Shown: piece by piece, positions 8,812-18,498 of the stretch | Position numbering within the stretch: the first letter of the stretch is position 1 | Layout of the letters: each line of letters opens with the position of its first letter | DNA from: Spirosoma terrae | GTDB lineage: Bacteria > Bacteroidota > Bacteroidia > Cytophagales > Spirosomataceae | Direction: 5' to 3' | Assembly: GCF_010435915.1 (NCBI RefSeq) | Contig: NZ_JAAFZH010000002.1 | Location: forward strand, 124,001-188,000 | DNA length: 64,000 nt | Position numbers and translations under genes: made by a program | Notes under the pieces: generated by a model | Database searches by the model: none | The model's input: the letters and a program-made list of their open reading frames with translations, nothing else | What the model was told of the DNA's origin: nothing

Positions 8812-8919
8812 GATTAAGCTATTTTTAATTGTATTTATTTTAGAACTAGTAGCGTGTGTTTGGCTATATAGCAGAATAGCATCTATTGTTTTTGGGTAAG
8901 GGTCAACTAAGCAGATCAA

Positions 8920-9150
8920 ATGAATCCTAGTTTTGGCAAATACATCATTTTTATTGGCCTGGCGCTGGTGCTGATTGGGGCCGTGGTCTATTTCCTGGGC
9001 GATAAGCTGAATTGGCTGGGTCGACTGCCGGGCGATATTCGGATTGAAGGGAAAAATGGCGGGGGCTTTTACTTTCCCATCGTAACCTGTATTGTTGTCA
9101 GTATCGTACTCAATCTGATTATCGTTCTGATCCGTCGTTTTTTCGGCTAG
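8920..9150 (+). CDS. DUF2905 family small membrane protein
   Basis: Short inner-membrane protein of unknown function, 76 residues. Two hydrophobic helices (about residues 7-27 and 52-70) flank the conserved loop LNWLGRLPGDIRIEGKNGGGFYFPI. This loop is the hallmark of DUF2905. Full family length is present. The last 32 bases overlap the end of the convergent exported-protein gene. The start ATG 8920 directly follows an AT-rich intergenic region. Confidence 0.88.
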   Translation: MNPSFGKYIIFIGLALVLIGAVVYFLGDKLNWLGRLPGDIRIEGKNGGGFYFPIVTCIVVSIVLNLIIVLIRRFFG

Positions 9151-10675
9151 TAGCGTTAGCGGGTGGCGCTTCTGGCGTGTAAGTCAGCTTATTCAGATAG
9201 AAAACTTCGCGGGGGGCCGAATAACTTTTGGATGGCGCAATTTTCTGAAACCCATACGCCAGAAAGTGGCGGCCATACCATGCCATTAAGTTTTCGTGCG
9301 ACGAGAACGTTACTTTTTCGTCGTCGGAGCTTGTCTGAAGCTTAAACTTCTCGGTTTCTTTTATGATTTTGTTGCCCTGAATAACGGCCGTATGAATTTC
9401 GCCATCGTTGGGGTAAGCCAGTACCATACGATCACCCTGATACGAAGCCTGAACCATTTCGGAAAGGTCCGGGCTGAGCAGTTCTTTGATAGGCAGGCAG
9501 TTGTCCCAAAGTAGTTTCCCCTGCAGGTCAAATCCGCACACAAACGCGTGGGTATACCGATACCCATCGTAACGATCGACGCCACGCGGATAACCTGTAT
9601 AGGCCAACGTATTGCCTCGATACTGTGGATAGTAGACTTCTGCTACGAGTGTCAGGCCATCGGGGGTTGGTTGAAGATCGTGGACTAGCAGGCGGTAGTG
9701 AAATTTGTAGTCTTTGCCTTCTTCTTTCTTTTTCAGCGCACGAGCCAATAGCTTTTGCTGGCGATGTGGTTTCAGAAAATTGAAAAAATTCTGTAGCTGT
9801 GAAAACTCAATATACTGGAGATTCTTAACCGCTTCGGCCGAGGCATCGACCTGATCGTTATGCTGAATGCGTGTTACGTATATGCCCTGTGAATACGGCG
9901 TGCAGTCAGTTGAGTAGTTCCCAACGAGGAGTGACTCCTGCTTATTGATGGGCAGAATTTTACCCGAGATGATGGTGTACTTGGCATTGTCGAAATCAAC
10001 AATTCGAAGCAGTTTGCTATCGTATGAATAGGTACGGATCGCAAATCGACAACGACGTTTTGTGGAATGGACCAGTACGTTTACTTCCTGCCGGATATCG
10101 TCGACCTCCAGGCTGCTGAGTTCCATGTGGTTGACATACATACCCGGCAGAACCTTGGTTGATCGATCGAAAAACGAAAATGACATCACCACCGGGCGGC
10201 TATGATGATAACCGCCTACGTAGGCCTGTCCGCCCATTACTTTAAAATGCTGAATATCGAATTGTTCGAGCAAAGTACCTTCGAAGGTTTCGATGAGGCC
10301 GTCGTCGAGATGCAGGCGAAGAAACTGATATTTGTTGGTGTCGTATTCCCGAAATAGATAATAGACGTACTGCGCGGTATTGTAGGTTTGCAGCGGCCGG
10401 TACTTAATATCCTGCGTAAATTCCCGACGCCAGATTTGTTTCAGATCGGTGTTATACCGCTGAAATCGAAAAACACTAGGGGAATTATTGTAAAATCCGC
10501 CCGATCCAATCGTCATTAGGACACCCCGTTCGGCCAGTTGTGTAACGTCGAATGTTTCATACTCATTAGGATTGGATGGAATTTCCAGACGTAACGACTG
10601 GGCAAGTTGGGCCCTTGCCGGAAGCATCGCGATTCCTAGAAAAAAGAAACTGAGTATGTAGCGGATACAGGCCAT
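9119..10675 (-). CDS. Hypothetical exported protein (518 aa)
   Basis: Not recognised. The N-terminus MACIRYILSFFFLGIAML followed by PARAQLAQ is a clear Sec signal peptide with an AxA-type site. The mature part is rich in beta-type segments with repeated Tyr/Phe positions, which could form a propeller or sandwich. No catalytic motif or TonB/T9SS C-terminal domain was seen. The 3' end overlaps the convergent DUF2905 gene by 32 bases. A periplasmic or surface location is likely. Confidence 0.65.
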   Translation of the reverse strand: MACIRYILSFFFLGIAMLPARAQLAQSLRLEIPSNPNEYETFDVTQLAERGVLMTIGSGGFYNNSPSVFRFQRYNTDLKQIWRREFTQDIKYRPLQTYNTAQYVYYLFREYDTNKYQFLRLHLDDGLIETFEGTLLEQFDIQHFKVMGGQAYVGGYHHSRPVVMSFSFFDRSTKVLPGMYVNHMELSSLEVDDIRQEVNVLVHSTKRRCRFAIRTYSYDSKLLRIVDFDNAKYTIISGKILPINKQESLLVGNYSTDCTPYSQGIYVTRIQHNDQVDASAEAVKNLQYIEFSQLQNFFNFLKPHRQQKLLARALKKKEEGKDYKFHYRLLVHDLQPTPDGLTLVAEVYYPQYRGNTLAYTGYPRGVDRYDGYRYTHAFVCGFDLQGKLLWDNCLPIKELLSPDLSEMVQASYQGDRMVLAYPNDGEIHTAVIQGNKIIKETEKFKLQTSSDDEKVTFSSHENLMAWYGRHFLAYGFQKIAPSKSYSAPREVFYLNKLTYTPEAPPANATSRKNDGSER

Positions 10676-10754
10676 ATAACCAAATTTACGAAGTATGACC
10701 GATGTTTAATGATGTAAAGCAAAAATCATACTGTATGTTTCAACGGATTACGTA

Positions 10755-11561
10755 TTAAACCTGCCAGCGTTTCTTCAGATAGTCTTTCATGAATACGTTA
10801 ATGTCCCACTGGCTGGCTATGGGCTGCTGTGTATACGGTAATGTGGGTAAATAACCTGCCGGTCCAAATTCGCAGGTAACGGTCAATGTGGCCGCGTTGG
10901 CTTTTTGTAGGCGAGCCCGGATGGCATCCCACCATTTAGCGTGATTTTCGAGCGCATCTTTCCATTCGGGGGCGCGGGGATCGTTTACCTGAGGCCCTTC
11001 GGGATGGCCAACGCGGCAGTGAATATGATCGCTGACGGCTATGGCCCGGTTTACGTTGTCGATCTGGTCGTTCAGATACGATTCTGCTACGTTGACCCAA
11101 TGCGAATAGTCGGCGGTGAGCCGCATCTCCGGAATTTTCAGGAGATAATACTGGATGGCGGGAGCGCTATAGGAAAAACGACCCCGGTGGGTTTCATGTA
11201 AAATGCGGACACCTGTCTGTTTCTGTACGTCGGTTGCTAGCTGAATCAACTCGGCGTTCTGCTCAAAAGTGAAATAATCGTGACCCGTATGCGAGTTGAT
11301 GAATCGTGGTTTGTAGGAAGCAATATTGAGCAGGTCGTCGTGGAATTTTTTCTTGTGCTCGGCAAAGTTACTGCCGCCCCCAAAAGCCATCAGGATTAGT
11401 TCCAGTCCATTGTCGTGCGTAATCTGAACCGCTTCGTTCCGTTTGTCGGGACTAGCGGCTATTTCCATTCCATCGTATCCGGCGGCTTTGACGCGTTTAG
11501 CCGCTTCGGTATATGATACGTTCTCCATGCCCCAGTAAGGGCAGAAAAAGAGGGTTTTCAA
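10755..11561 (-). CDS. Sugar phosphate isomerase/epimerase-like TIM-barrel protein
   Basis: Member of the AP-endonuclease-2/xylose-isomerase-like family of metal-dependent TIM barrels. These usually isomerise or epimerise ketoses or inositol derivatives. At 268 aa it is a single domain. Likely metal ligands are E in ILHETHRG, D in LTADYSHW, H in DHIHCRVGHPEG and E in TCEFGPAG. There is no signal peptide, so it is cytoplasmic. It may be transcribed with the exported protein downstream (79-base gap). The substrate cannot be read from sequence. Confidence 0.8.
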   Translation of the reverse strand: MKTLFFCPYWGMENVSYTEAAKRVKAAGYDGMEIAASPDKRNEAVQITHDNGLELILMAFGGGSNFAEHKKKFHDDLLNIASYKPRFINSHTGHDYFTFEQNAELIQLATDVQKQTGVRILHETHRGRFSYSAPAIQYYLLKIPEMRLTADYSHWVNVAESYLNDQIDNVNRAIAVSDHIHCRVGHPEGPQVNDPRAPEWKDALENHAKWWDAIRARLQKANAATLTVTCEFGPAGYLPTLPYTQQPIASQWDINVFMKDYLKKRWQV

Positions 11562-11636
11562 GGTTGTTTTCGGGTTTAGATTAATACGCCAAAATTGGCA
11601 GAAAATACGTATTTGAAAAATAAAAGTGGCTAGTTG

Positions 11637-12302
11637 TTACACGATCCAGAGCATCGCTTTGCCTAGTATTTTCCAGCCATTACTCCACTTGCCCAGAAAT
11701 AGCAAATAACCAGCTCCCGCTTTTCCATCAGTAATTTCCGAATAATAGCAAATAGCCTTAGTTGCATCTTCTGAATAAGCAACCTTTGAGAAACGAACGA
11801 TGCCGCCGAAATTATCGTAGTCGTTGCGCAACGCGTAAAATCCACGTTTCATATAGGTTTCTTTGCTAAAATAGTACTGCTCCTTTTCATCAGTCCACAA
11901 GGCTGTTTGCTGACATTGGGCATCAATAGTACGGCTGAGTGTATGCCTGCTAAATGAACTCGAATCGACTGAAGCCAGAAAGCGTTGCCAGTCCAGATCT
12001 TTATAAAAAGTGGGCTCTCTGTGGATAAGAGATTGGGGACGGAGAAAATGGGCTAGCTCCTGCTGCGCCTTTGCGAAATCGAATCGAAAACCGTACGGGC
12101 TTTTTTCTTCTGTAGTCGCATGAATAAATAGCAGCTTGTTTTGGCGATAAGCGTATGTCGTGTCACTACAGTTTGGGAACTCATTGATAATGGTTGTGTA
12201 AATAGCATAGTCTTGTTCGGGTAGGTCAGGGTAGGTTGTCTGACCATGAATGGGTTGGCTACTGAAGCACAGAATACTAGTAAAGTAGAATAGCAGGCGC
12301 AT
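11637..12302 (-). CDS. Hypothetical exported protein (221 aa)
   Basis: Not recognised. A Sec-type signal peptide (MRLLFYFTSILCFSS, ending near HGQ) precedes a soluble domain with many Tyr and Phe residues. The C-terminus contains GYLLFLGKWSNGWKILGKAMLW, which resembles the end of small secreted Bacteroidota proteins with SnoaL/NTF2-like folds, but the match is too weak for a call. The gene is flanked by short gaps and is probably expressed alone. Confidence 0.6.
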   Translation of the reverse strand: MRLLFYFTSILCFSSQPIHGQTTYPDLPEQDYAIYTTIINEFPNCSDTTYAYRQNKLLFIHATTEEKSPYGFRFDFAKAQQELAHFLRPQSLIHREPTFYKDLDWQRFLASVDSSSFSRHTLSRTIDAQCQQTALWTDEKEQYYFSKETYMKRGFYALRNDYDNFGGIVRFSKVAYSEDATKAICYYSEITDGKAGAGYLLFLGKWSNGWKILGKAMLWIV

Positions 12303-12445
12303 GATTTATGGAACACATCTAAGGTTAAGTAATTGTAGCAATATTTCCAGAATATCCCCAACTTTACCCGCTGAATTCGAATAGTTCCGTCGATCCTATT
12401 TTCGGCAAACTATTTCTTGGAAGAATCTAAAAATTAGCCCTGAAC

Positions 12446-13525
12446 ATGAGCGAAGTAGCCACTCGTTTTTCACCCGGTGTTGTTACCGGAGAAGGTGTTA
12501 CCGAAATTTTCCGCCACGCCAACGAAAATGATTACGCCCTTCCTGCCGTCAATGTCGTCGGTACGGACTCCGTCAATGCTGTATTAGAAACAGCTAAAGC
12601 TGTTAACTCTCCGGTTATCGTTCAATTCTCAAACGGAGGAGGTATTTTCTATGCCGGAAAAAGCCTGCCTAACGATAAACAACAGGCTGCCATTGCGGGA
12701 TCGATCTCGGGTGCGTTGCACGTTCATCGCGTTGCTGAGCTGTACGGTGTGCCTGTGATTCTGCATACCGACCACTGTGCTAAAAAATTGTTGCCCTGGA
12801 TTGATGGTTTGCTGGACGCTGGCGAAAAGCATTTCGATCAAACAGGAAAGCCATTGTTCTCGTCGCACATGCTCGACTTGTCGGAAGAATCGCTCGAAGA
12901 GAACATCGAAATTTCGGCCAAGTATCTGGAGCGGATGGCGAAAATCGGTATGACGCTCGAAATTGAGCTGGGCGTAACGGGTGGTGAAGAAGATGGCGTT
13001 GATAATTCGGACGTTGACGATTCGAAACTCTACACGCAGCCTGCCGAAGTAGCGTATGCTTATGAAGAATTAAGCAAAATTTCGCCAAACTTCACGGTTG
13101 CTGCCGCCTTCGGTAACGTGCATGGTGTATATAAGCCTGGTAACGTGAAACTGTCGCCAATTATCCTGAAAAACTCACAGGATTACATCCAGGAGAAATA
13201 TAGCACAGGTCCATTACCCGTAAACTTCGTTTTCCACGGTGGTTCGGGATCAAGCCGCGAAGAAATTCGTGAAGCCATTAAATACGGTGCCATCAAAATG
13301 AATATCGACACCGACATGCAGTGGGCTATGTGGGAAGGTATTCTGAAATACTACAAAGCGAAAGAAGGTTATCTGCAATCGCAGCTGGGTAATCCGGAAG
13401 GAGCCGATTCGCCAAACAAAAAATACTACGATCCGCGTGTTTGGTTGCGTAAAGGCGAAGAAAGTATGGTTCAGCGACTGAAGATTGCTTTCGAAGACTT
13501 GAACTGCATCAATCGTCTGGCTTAA
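12446..13525 (+). CDS. fbaA: Class II fructose-bisphosphate aldolase
   Basis: Zinc-dependent aldolase of glycolysis and gluconeogenesis that interconverts fructose 1,6-bisphosphate with dihydroxyacetone phosphate and glyceraldehyde 3-phosphate. At 359 aa it matches the E. coli FbaA subclass in length. Visible motifs are the zinc and catalytic region LHTDHCAKK (residues about 107-115), ELGVTGGEEDGVDN, GNVHGVYKPG, FHGGSGS for phosphate binding, and NIDTDMQWA. A T-rich intrinsic terminator follows 25 bases after the stop. It is a single-gene unit. Confidence 0.97.
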   Translation: MSEVATRFSPGVVTGEGVTEIFRHANENDYALPAVNVVGTDSVNAVLETAKAVNSPVIVQFSNGGGIFYAGKSLPNDKQQAAIAGSISGALHVHRVAELYGVPVILHTDHCAKKLLPWIDGLLDAGEKHFDQTGKPLFSSHMLDLSEESLEENIEISAKYLERMAKIGMTLEIELGVTGGEEDGVDNSDVDDSKLYTQPAEVAYAYEELSKISPNFTVAAAFGNVHGVYKPGNVKLSPIILKNSQDYIQEKYSTGPLPVNFVFHGGSGSSREEIREAIKYGAIKMNIDTDMQWAMWEGILKYYKAKEGYLQSQLGNPEGADSPNKKYYDPRVWLRKGEESMVQRLKIAFEDLNCINRLA

Positions 13526-13550
13526 GAGTATAAGCCAAAGAATACTAAAG

Positions 13551-13578
13551 TGTCGGGCAAAAACCCGACATTTTTTTT
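13551..13578 (+). terminator. Intrinsic terminator of fbaA
   Basis: A 7-bp GC-rich stem (13551-13557 with 13564-13570) and 6-base loop are followed directly by eight T residues. This is a classic rho-independent terminator. Confidence 0.9.
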
Positions 13579-14003
13579 ATGCGTTCAGCCTAAGCAAATA
13601 TCTCACAATTTGGTGGGTAGTTTTCGGGCGGCTACTCCCTTACAGGAGCGATCAGACATACTGGAAGTGTGCCTATTTCTGCCTTGATTTATATGGGCTT
13701 ATTGGAATTGTAACGTAACATATATGATTAAGTGTTTTTACTTACGTAGCACAATTGACTAGCTGTGAATATATAATTTTTCGACTACGTATTAATCAGA
13801 AATCAGCAACGCTACTGGCAGAGCTAGAATTACTATTCTGCCATAAATTCATTAACTTTCAGGAAGATATCTGCCTTGATGTAATGTATTTTGGAAAAAA
13901 TTGGGTTTTACCTGATTTGTCTTTTAGCTAGTCGGTAGGCTTACGGGAAACCTACTGAATAAGACTAACCGAATTAAGATTTTACTAGGAAGTTAAACAG
14001 AAT
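13579..14003. other. 425-bp intergenic region before the RND pump gene
   Basis: No coding, RNA or repeat feature was recognised here. It presumably holds the promoter and control sites of the efflux pump. No convincing TAnnTTTG box with a correctly spaced TTG was found on the plus strand. Confidence 0.5.
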
Positions 14004-17000
14004 ATGGATTTAATCAGAGCCGCATTACGCAAGCCAATTACTATTCTGGTTGTAGTAGCAAGCTTGTTCTTTTTCGGAATCAAAGCCGTTAATAACATCA
14101 AGATTGATATTTTCCCAAACCTGAACTTACCCGTCATTTACATTTCGCAGCCTTTTGGAGGGTACACACCCACCCAAATGGAGGCTTTCTTTGGTAAACA
14201 GTACGTAAACCTGCTGCTGTACGTATCGGGTGTAAAAAGTATTGAAACCAAAAATATCCAGGGCTTAACGCTGATTAAGCTATCGTTCTACGAAGGGACC
14301 AATATGGCGCAGGCTGCGGCTGAGGTATCGGCCTATTCCAACCGAGCCCAGGCCATCTTTCCGCCCGGATCGCAGCCGCCGTTTATTCTACGGTTCGATG
14401 CTTCTACGTTGCCGGTTGGGCAGTTAGTATTAAGTAGTCCAAAACGAACGAACAACGAACTTCAGGATTTAGCGAACGTGTACATTCGCTCGGGCTTTAG
14501 TTCGATTCCGGGACTGGTGGCACCCGCTCCGTTCGGTGGGAATTCGCGGACGGTGGTTATTAAGGTTGACCCTGGGCTGCTACGTTCCCATAATCTTACG
14601 CCCGACCAATTAGTGGCCGCGCTACGTATCAATAATGCCGCTACGCCAGCCGGGAACGTACGTATAGGCGATCTCAACTACTTTACGCCTGCCAACACCA
14701 CAATTAAAGAAATTGGTGATTTCGGCAATATTCCACTCTACACAGGAACCGTTCAGAACCTGTATCTGAAAGACGTAGCCAGCATTGAAGATGGAGCCGA
14801 CATTACGCAGGGCTACGTACTGGTGAATGGCAAGCGTTCGGTCTACCTGCCGATCACCAAATCGGCCGATGCGTCGACCTGGGAAGTTGTTCAAAATCTG
14901 AAGGCAGCGTTGCCCCGTTTCCAGGCCCTACTACCGGAAGACGTAAAGTTGACCTACACGTTTGACCAGTCGGTATACGTAATTAACTCCGTAGAAAGCT
15001 TAATAACGGAAGGGGCAATTGGCGCTATCCTGACCGGGTTGATGGTATTATTATTTCTCGGGGATGTACGCGGTGCGCTGATCGTTATTCTGACCATTCC
15101 TACCTGTATTATTTCAGGCGTATTGTTTTTGTCCTTGTTTGGGCAAACCATCAATATCATGACCTTGAGTGGGTTGTCGCTGGCCATTGGTATTCTGGTG
15201 GATGAATCCACGGTAACGATAGAAAATATTCACCAGCATCTGGATATGGGTAAACCCAAGGCGCTCGCCATTTGGGATGCCTGTAAAGAAATTGCCTTCT
15301 CGAAACTGCTGATTCTGTTCTGTATTCTGGCGGTATTTGCTCCGGCCTTTACCATGACTGGTATTCCGGGGGCACTGTTCCTACCGCTGGCGCTGGCCAT
15401 AGCATTTTCGATGATTACGTCATACCTGATGGCGCAGACGCTGGTGCCCGTTCTGGCTAACTGGATGATGAAAGAACATGCTCATGCCAAAAACGGTAAA
15501 GCGCATAAGGAAGTACAGGGCAACCTGATTTCACCTAACGGTGTCAACGGCAAACATAAGAGCAATGGCCATGCGCATACGGAAAAGGACGATCTGCTCG
15601 ACGCCAAAGAAGAGCTGGCGAATCGGATCGATCTCGATAATGATGGTAAGATTGGCTTGTTTGAACGGATACGGGTACGCTTTGTGCAGTTCATTAATCG
15701 GACAATACCCTATCGCAAGCCCATCGTCTTGGTATACGTTGCTGGTGCGTTAGGCATTGCCTTTTTACTTATTACGTCCATTGGTCGCGATGTTCTTCCA
15801 AAAGTAGAAGGGGGGCAGTTTCAGGTTCGCCTTCGGGCTCCGGACGGGACGCGGTTAGAAAAGACCGAAAAAATCATGTTACAGGCTATCGACGTATTGA
15901 ATGGTCTGGTTGGTAAAGAAAACGTAGAGATTACGTCGGCGATGGTTGGTATGCATGGTACGCAGTTTTCAACGAGCCCCATCTATCTGTTTATGGCGGG
16001 GCCGCAGGAAGGCGTTCTGCAAGTATCGCTGAAACACGATTACGATGTAGAAATCGATCAATTGAAAGACCGGTTTAGGGCAGGGATAAAAAAAGCGCTA
16101 CCCGGTGTGAAAATGTCGTTTGAGCCGATTGAACTGACCGACAAAATTCTAAGCCAGGGGTCGCCAACGCCCATTGAGGTTAAACTTATAGGCAAGAATA
16201 AACAGCAGAACGAAGAATATGCGAACAAGGTCATTGCCAAGCTGAACAAGATTCCATATCTGCGCGATGTTCAGATTGGTCAGTCGACAAAATATCCAAC
16301 GATCGATATTACGATTGATCGGACACGGGCAGCACAGCTTGGTACGGATATATCGTCTATTTCGCGTTCGCTGATTGCGTCTACCTCATCATCGCGCTAT
16401 ACCGACAAAAGCGTCTGGATCGATCCAAAGTCGAATCAGAGCTATAGCGTACAGGTTCAGGTGCCGGAGAGCCAGATGAGCAGCGTTAATGACGTGGGCG
16501 AAATTCCTGTGCTACCTAATACAAACCGGCCGGTGCTGAGCGATGTAGCCACGATTCAGGAAGGTACTACGTATGGCGAAAACGATAACTCTGGGGCAAT
16601 TCCGGTGTTATCGGTAACGGCTAACTTATTTGATAAAGATCTAGGAACGGCAGCCCGGGATGTGCAGAAAGCCATCGACTCGCTGGGCGATCCGCCACGT
16701 GGTTTAACGATAAAAATGCAGGGACTGACGCAGGTTCTGATTGATACGTTAGAGAGCCTTCAGACGGGTCTTATAACTGCCATTATCGTAATCTTCCTGA
16801 TGCTGGCCGCTAACTTCCAATCCTTTAAAGTGTCGCTGGTTGTGTTGTGTACAGTACCGGCGGTGTTGGTCGGTTCATTAGCATTGCTGATGCTGACCGG
16901 GTCGACGCTGAACCTTCAGTCGTATATGGGAATGATTATGTCGGTAGGGGTTTCAATCTCTAATGCGGTCTTGCTGGTTACCAATGCCGAGGAATTGCGT

Positions 17001-17321
17001 TTGCGGCATGGCAACGCATTACTGGCGGCCAAGGAAGCGGCATCGGTACGTCTACGGCCAATTCTTATGACTAGTGTGGCGATGGTAGTGGGTATGATTC
17101 CGATGGCATCCGGCTTAGGAGAAGGCGGTTCGCAGGCAGCTCCGCTGGGCCGGGCCGTTATTGGCGGGCTGATTGCCTCAACATTTGCGGCTCTGTTTAT
17201 TCTTCCCTTAGTATTTGCCTGGGTGCAGGAAAAAACCTCAACAGATTCGGTATCGCTCGATCCTGAAGACAAAGACAGTAAGTTCTATATTCCATCTACT
17301 TCGTATGAATCGGTTAATTAA
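14004..17321 (+). CDS. RND-family efflux permease with a metal-binding-like cytoplasmic insert
   Basis: Inner-membrane proton-driven pump of the AcrB/HAE1-like RND superfamily, 1105 aa. It has twelve expected transmembrane helices and two large periplasmic loops. TM4 carries GILVDESTVTIEN, where AcrB-type pumps have a DD pair (here Asp-Glu). The loop joining the two halves is unusual. Residues about 492-530 are rich in His and Asn (HAHAKNGKAHK and HKSNGHAH). Residues 543-554 read DLDNDGKIGLFE, a textbook EF-hand calcium loop. This part faces the cytoplasm. The membrane-fusion gene overlaps the 3' end by 17 bases; no TolC-like gene is nearby. The substrate is unknown. Confidence 0.92.
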   Translation: MDLIRAALRKPITILVVVASLFFFGIKAVNNIKIDIFPNLNLPVIYISQPFGGYTPTQMEAFFGKQYVNLLLYVSGVKSIETKNIQGLTLIKLSFYEGTNMAQAAAEVSAYSNRAQAIFPPGSQPPFILRFDASTLPVGQLVLSSPKRTNNELQDLANVYIRSGFSSIPGLVAPAPFGGNSRTVVIKVDPGLLRSHNLTPDQLVAALRINNAATPAGNVRIGDLNYFTPANTTIKEIGDFGNIPLYTGTVQNLYLKDVASIEDGADITQGYVLVNGKRSVYLPITKSADASTWEVVQNLKAALPRFQALLPEDVKLTYTFDQSVYVINSVESLITEGAIGAILTGLMVLLFLGDVRGALIVILTIPTCIISGVLFLSLFGQTINIMTLSGLSLAIGILVDESTVTIENIHQHLDMGKPKALAIWDACKEIAFSKLLILFCILAVFAPAFTMTGIPGALFLPLALAIAFSMITSYLMAQTLVPVLANWMMKEHAHAKNGKAHKEVQGNLISPNGVNGKHKSNGHAHTEKDDLLDAKEELANRIDLDNDGKIGLFERIRVRFVQFINRTIPYRKPIVLVYVAGALGIAFLLITSIGRDVLPKVEGGQFQVRLRAPDGTRLEKTEKIMLQAIDVLNGLVGKENVEITSAMVGMHGTQFSTSPIYLFMAGPQEGVLQVSLKHDYDVEIDQLKDRFRAGIKKALPGVKMSFEPIELTDKILSQGSPTPIEVKLIGKNKQQNEEYANKVIAKLNKIPYLRDVQIGQSTKYPTIDITIDRTRAAQLGTDISSISRSLIASTSSSRYTDKSVWIDPKSNQSYSVQVQVPESQMSSVNDVGEIPVLPNTNRPVLSDVATIQEGTTYGENDNSGAIPVLSVTANLFDKDLGTAARDVQKAIDSLGDPPRGLTIKMQGLTQVLIDTLESLQTGLITAIIVIFLMLAANFQSFKVSLVVLCTVPAVLVGSLALLMLTGSTLNLQSYMGMIMSVGVSISNAVLLVTNAEELRLRHGNALLAAKEAASVRLRPILMTSVAMVVGMIPMASGLGEGGSQAAPLGRAVIGGLIASTFAALFILPLVFAWVQEKTSTDSVSLDPEDKDSKFYIPSTSYESVN

Positions 17322-18432
17322 CAAACCATACCGTAACCTGTTTGCTGTTCTAAGTAGCTTGCTTTTATTCACTTCCCTGACCAGTTGCCATTCGTCGGAA
17401 GGTAAAGAAGAAACTGAAGAAGCGCCTGAAGCACCGGCTGCAATGGAAGTGTTTACGCTAAAAAAAGGAAAACTTTCCTCGTCGTTGCAGTTACCGGGCG
17501 AACTGGTTGCCTATCGCGATGTGGATATTTACGCCAAGGTGAGCGGTTTTATTAAGACCCTGAATGCCGACGTCGGCTCTGAAGTACGCCAGGGACAACT
17601 GTTGGCCCTGGCCGAAGCGCCCGAACTGAGTGCCCAACTGGCATCAGCCGAGTCGAAGCTGAAAGCCCAGGAAGCACTTTCCATTGCCAGCAAGGCGAAC
17701 TACGAGCGTATTCTGGAAGCCAGTAAGTTTTCGGGTGCTGTGTCAAAAAACGATGTCGATCAGGCATTGGCGAAACGTAACGCCGATCTGGCGCAGCTGG
17801 AAGCCGCTAAATCATCGTATCGGGAAGTGGCTGACCTGAAAAAATACCTGGAAATCCGGGCACCGTTCGACGGAATCATTAGCGCTCGTAACGCCAGCAC
17901 AGGCGCCTACATCGGGCCCTCTGGTAAAGGGTCAGAGTTTCCATTATTTGTATTGACCGAGCAAAAACGGCTTCGTCTGGTTATTTCGGTTCCTGAAGCT
18001 TATACGGGCTATGTCGATCAGAACGATGAAGTAAGCTTCAGCGTGAAAGCATTCCCCGATAAAAAATTTACGGGACAGGTGAAACGTCAGGCTGGTGCTC
18101 TGGATAAACGCTTACGTTCGGAGCGGGTAGAAGTGGATGTTATCAATAGCGACAAGAAACTGCTACCAGGTATGGTGGCTGAAGTGAACGTACCGTTGCC
18201 CATCAAAAACAGTACGCTCATTGTGCCTAAGTCAGCGATTATTAACTCAACAACGGGTGTATTCGTCGTAAAAGTAAACGACGGAAAAGCTGAGTGGATT
18301 CCAGTAAAGAAAGGCCTTGAGGAGAAGGATAAAGTGGAAGTATTCGGCGATATAAAAGAAGGTGATACCATCATAGCCGAAGCCAATGAAGAAATTCGGG
18401 ATGGTGTACCCGTGTCTGTGAAAACCAAGTAA
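17305..18432 (+). CDS. RND efflux periplasmic adaptor (membrane fusion protein)
   Basis: Lipoprotein adaptor that links the RND permease to an outer-membrane channel. ATG 17305 starts inside the permease gene and gives a signal peptide ending in lipobox LTSC (C28). Next come an acidic linker, a biotinyl-lipoyl-like half (AYRDVDIYAKVSGFIKTL), an alpha-hairpin (about residues 100-155), the second lipoyl half (EIRAPFDGIISARNA), a beta-barrel and a membrane-proximal domain. The 17-base overlap implies translational coupling with the permease. The hairpin is of AcrA-like length. Confidence 0.92.
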   Translation: MNRLINKPYRNLFAVLSSLLLFTSLTSCHSSEGKEETEEAPEAPAAMEVFTLKKGKLSSSLQLPGELVAYRDVDIYAKVSGFIKTLNADVGSEVRQGQLLALAEAPELSAQLASAESKLKAQEALSIASKANYERILEASKFSGAVSKNDVDQALAKRNADLAQLEAAKSSYREVADLKKYLEIRAPFDGIISARNASTGAYIGPSGKGSEFPLFVLTEQKRLRLVISVPEAYTGYVDQNDEVSFSVKAFPDKKFTGQVKRQAGALDKRLRSERVEVDVINSDKKLLPGMVAEVNVPLPIKNSTLIVPKSAIINSTTGVFVVKVNDGKAEWIPVKKGLEEKDKVEVFGDIKEGDTIIAEANEEIRDGVPVSVKTK

Positions 18433-18443
18433 TTTGATGATCG

Positions 18444-18490
18444 TACAATAAAAAGAAACGCCCCGCTACGGGGCGTTTCTTTTTATTGTA
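18444..18490. terminator. Bidirectional terminator between adaptor and M24 peptidase
   Basis: A perfect 22-bp inverted repeat (18444-18465 with 18469-18490, loop CTA) has a CGCCCCG core and A/T-rich outer arms. It lies between convergent stop codons and can terminate both. Confidence 0.9.
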
Positions 18491-18498
18491 AACAGGCT

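Noticed and set aside
8716..8919. 67-codon open frame on the minus strand before the DUF2905 gene
   Set aside because: AT-rich, no recognisable features, and it contains the helicase promoter.
10681..10688. TAAATTTG box upstream of the exported protein
   Set aside because: It sits 6 bases before the start codon and no TTG lies at the right distance, so it would give a leaderless message.
13579..14003. tRNA or small RNA gene in the gap before the RND pump
   Set aside because: No cloverleaf, TTCRA arm or terminated small transcript could be seen.
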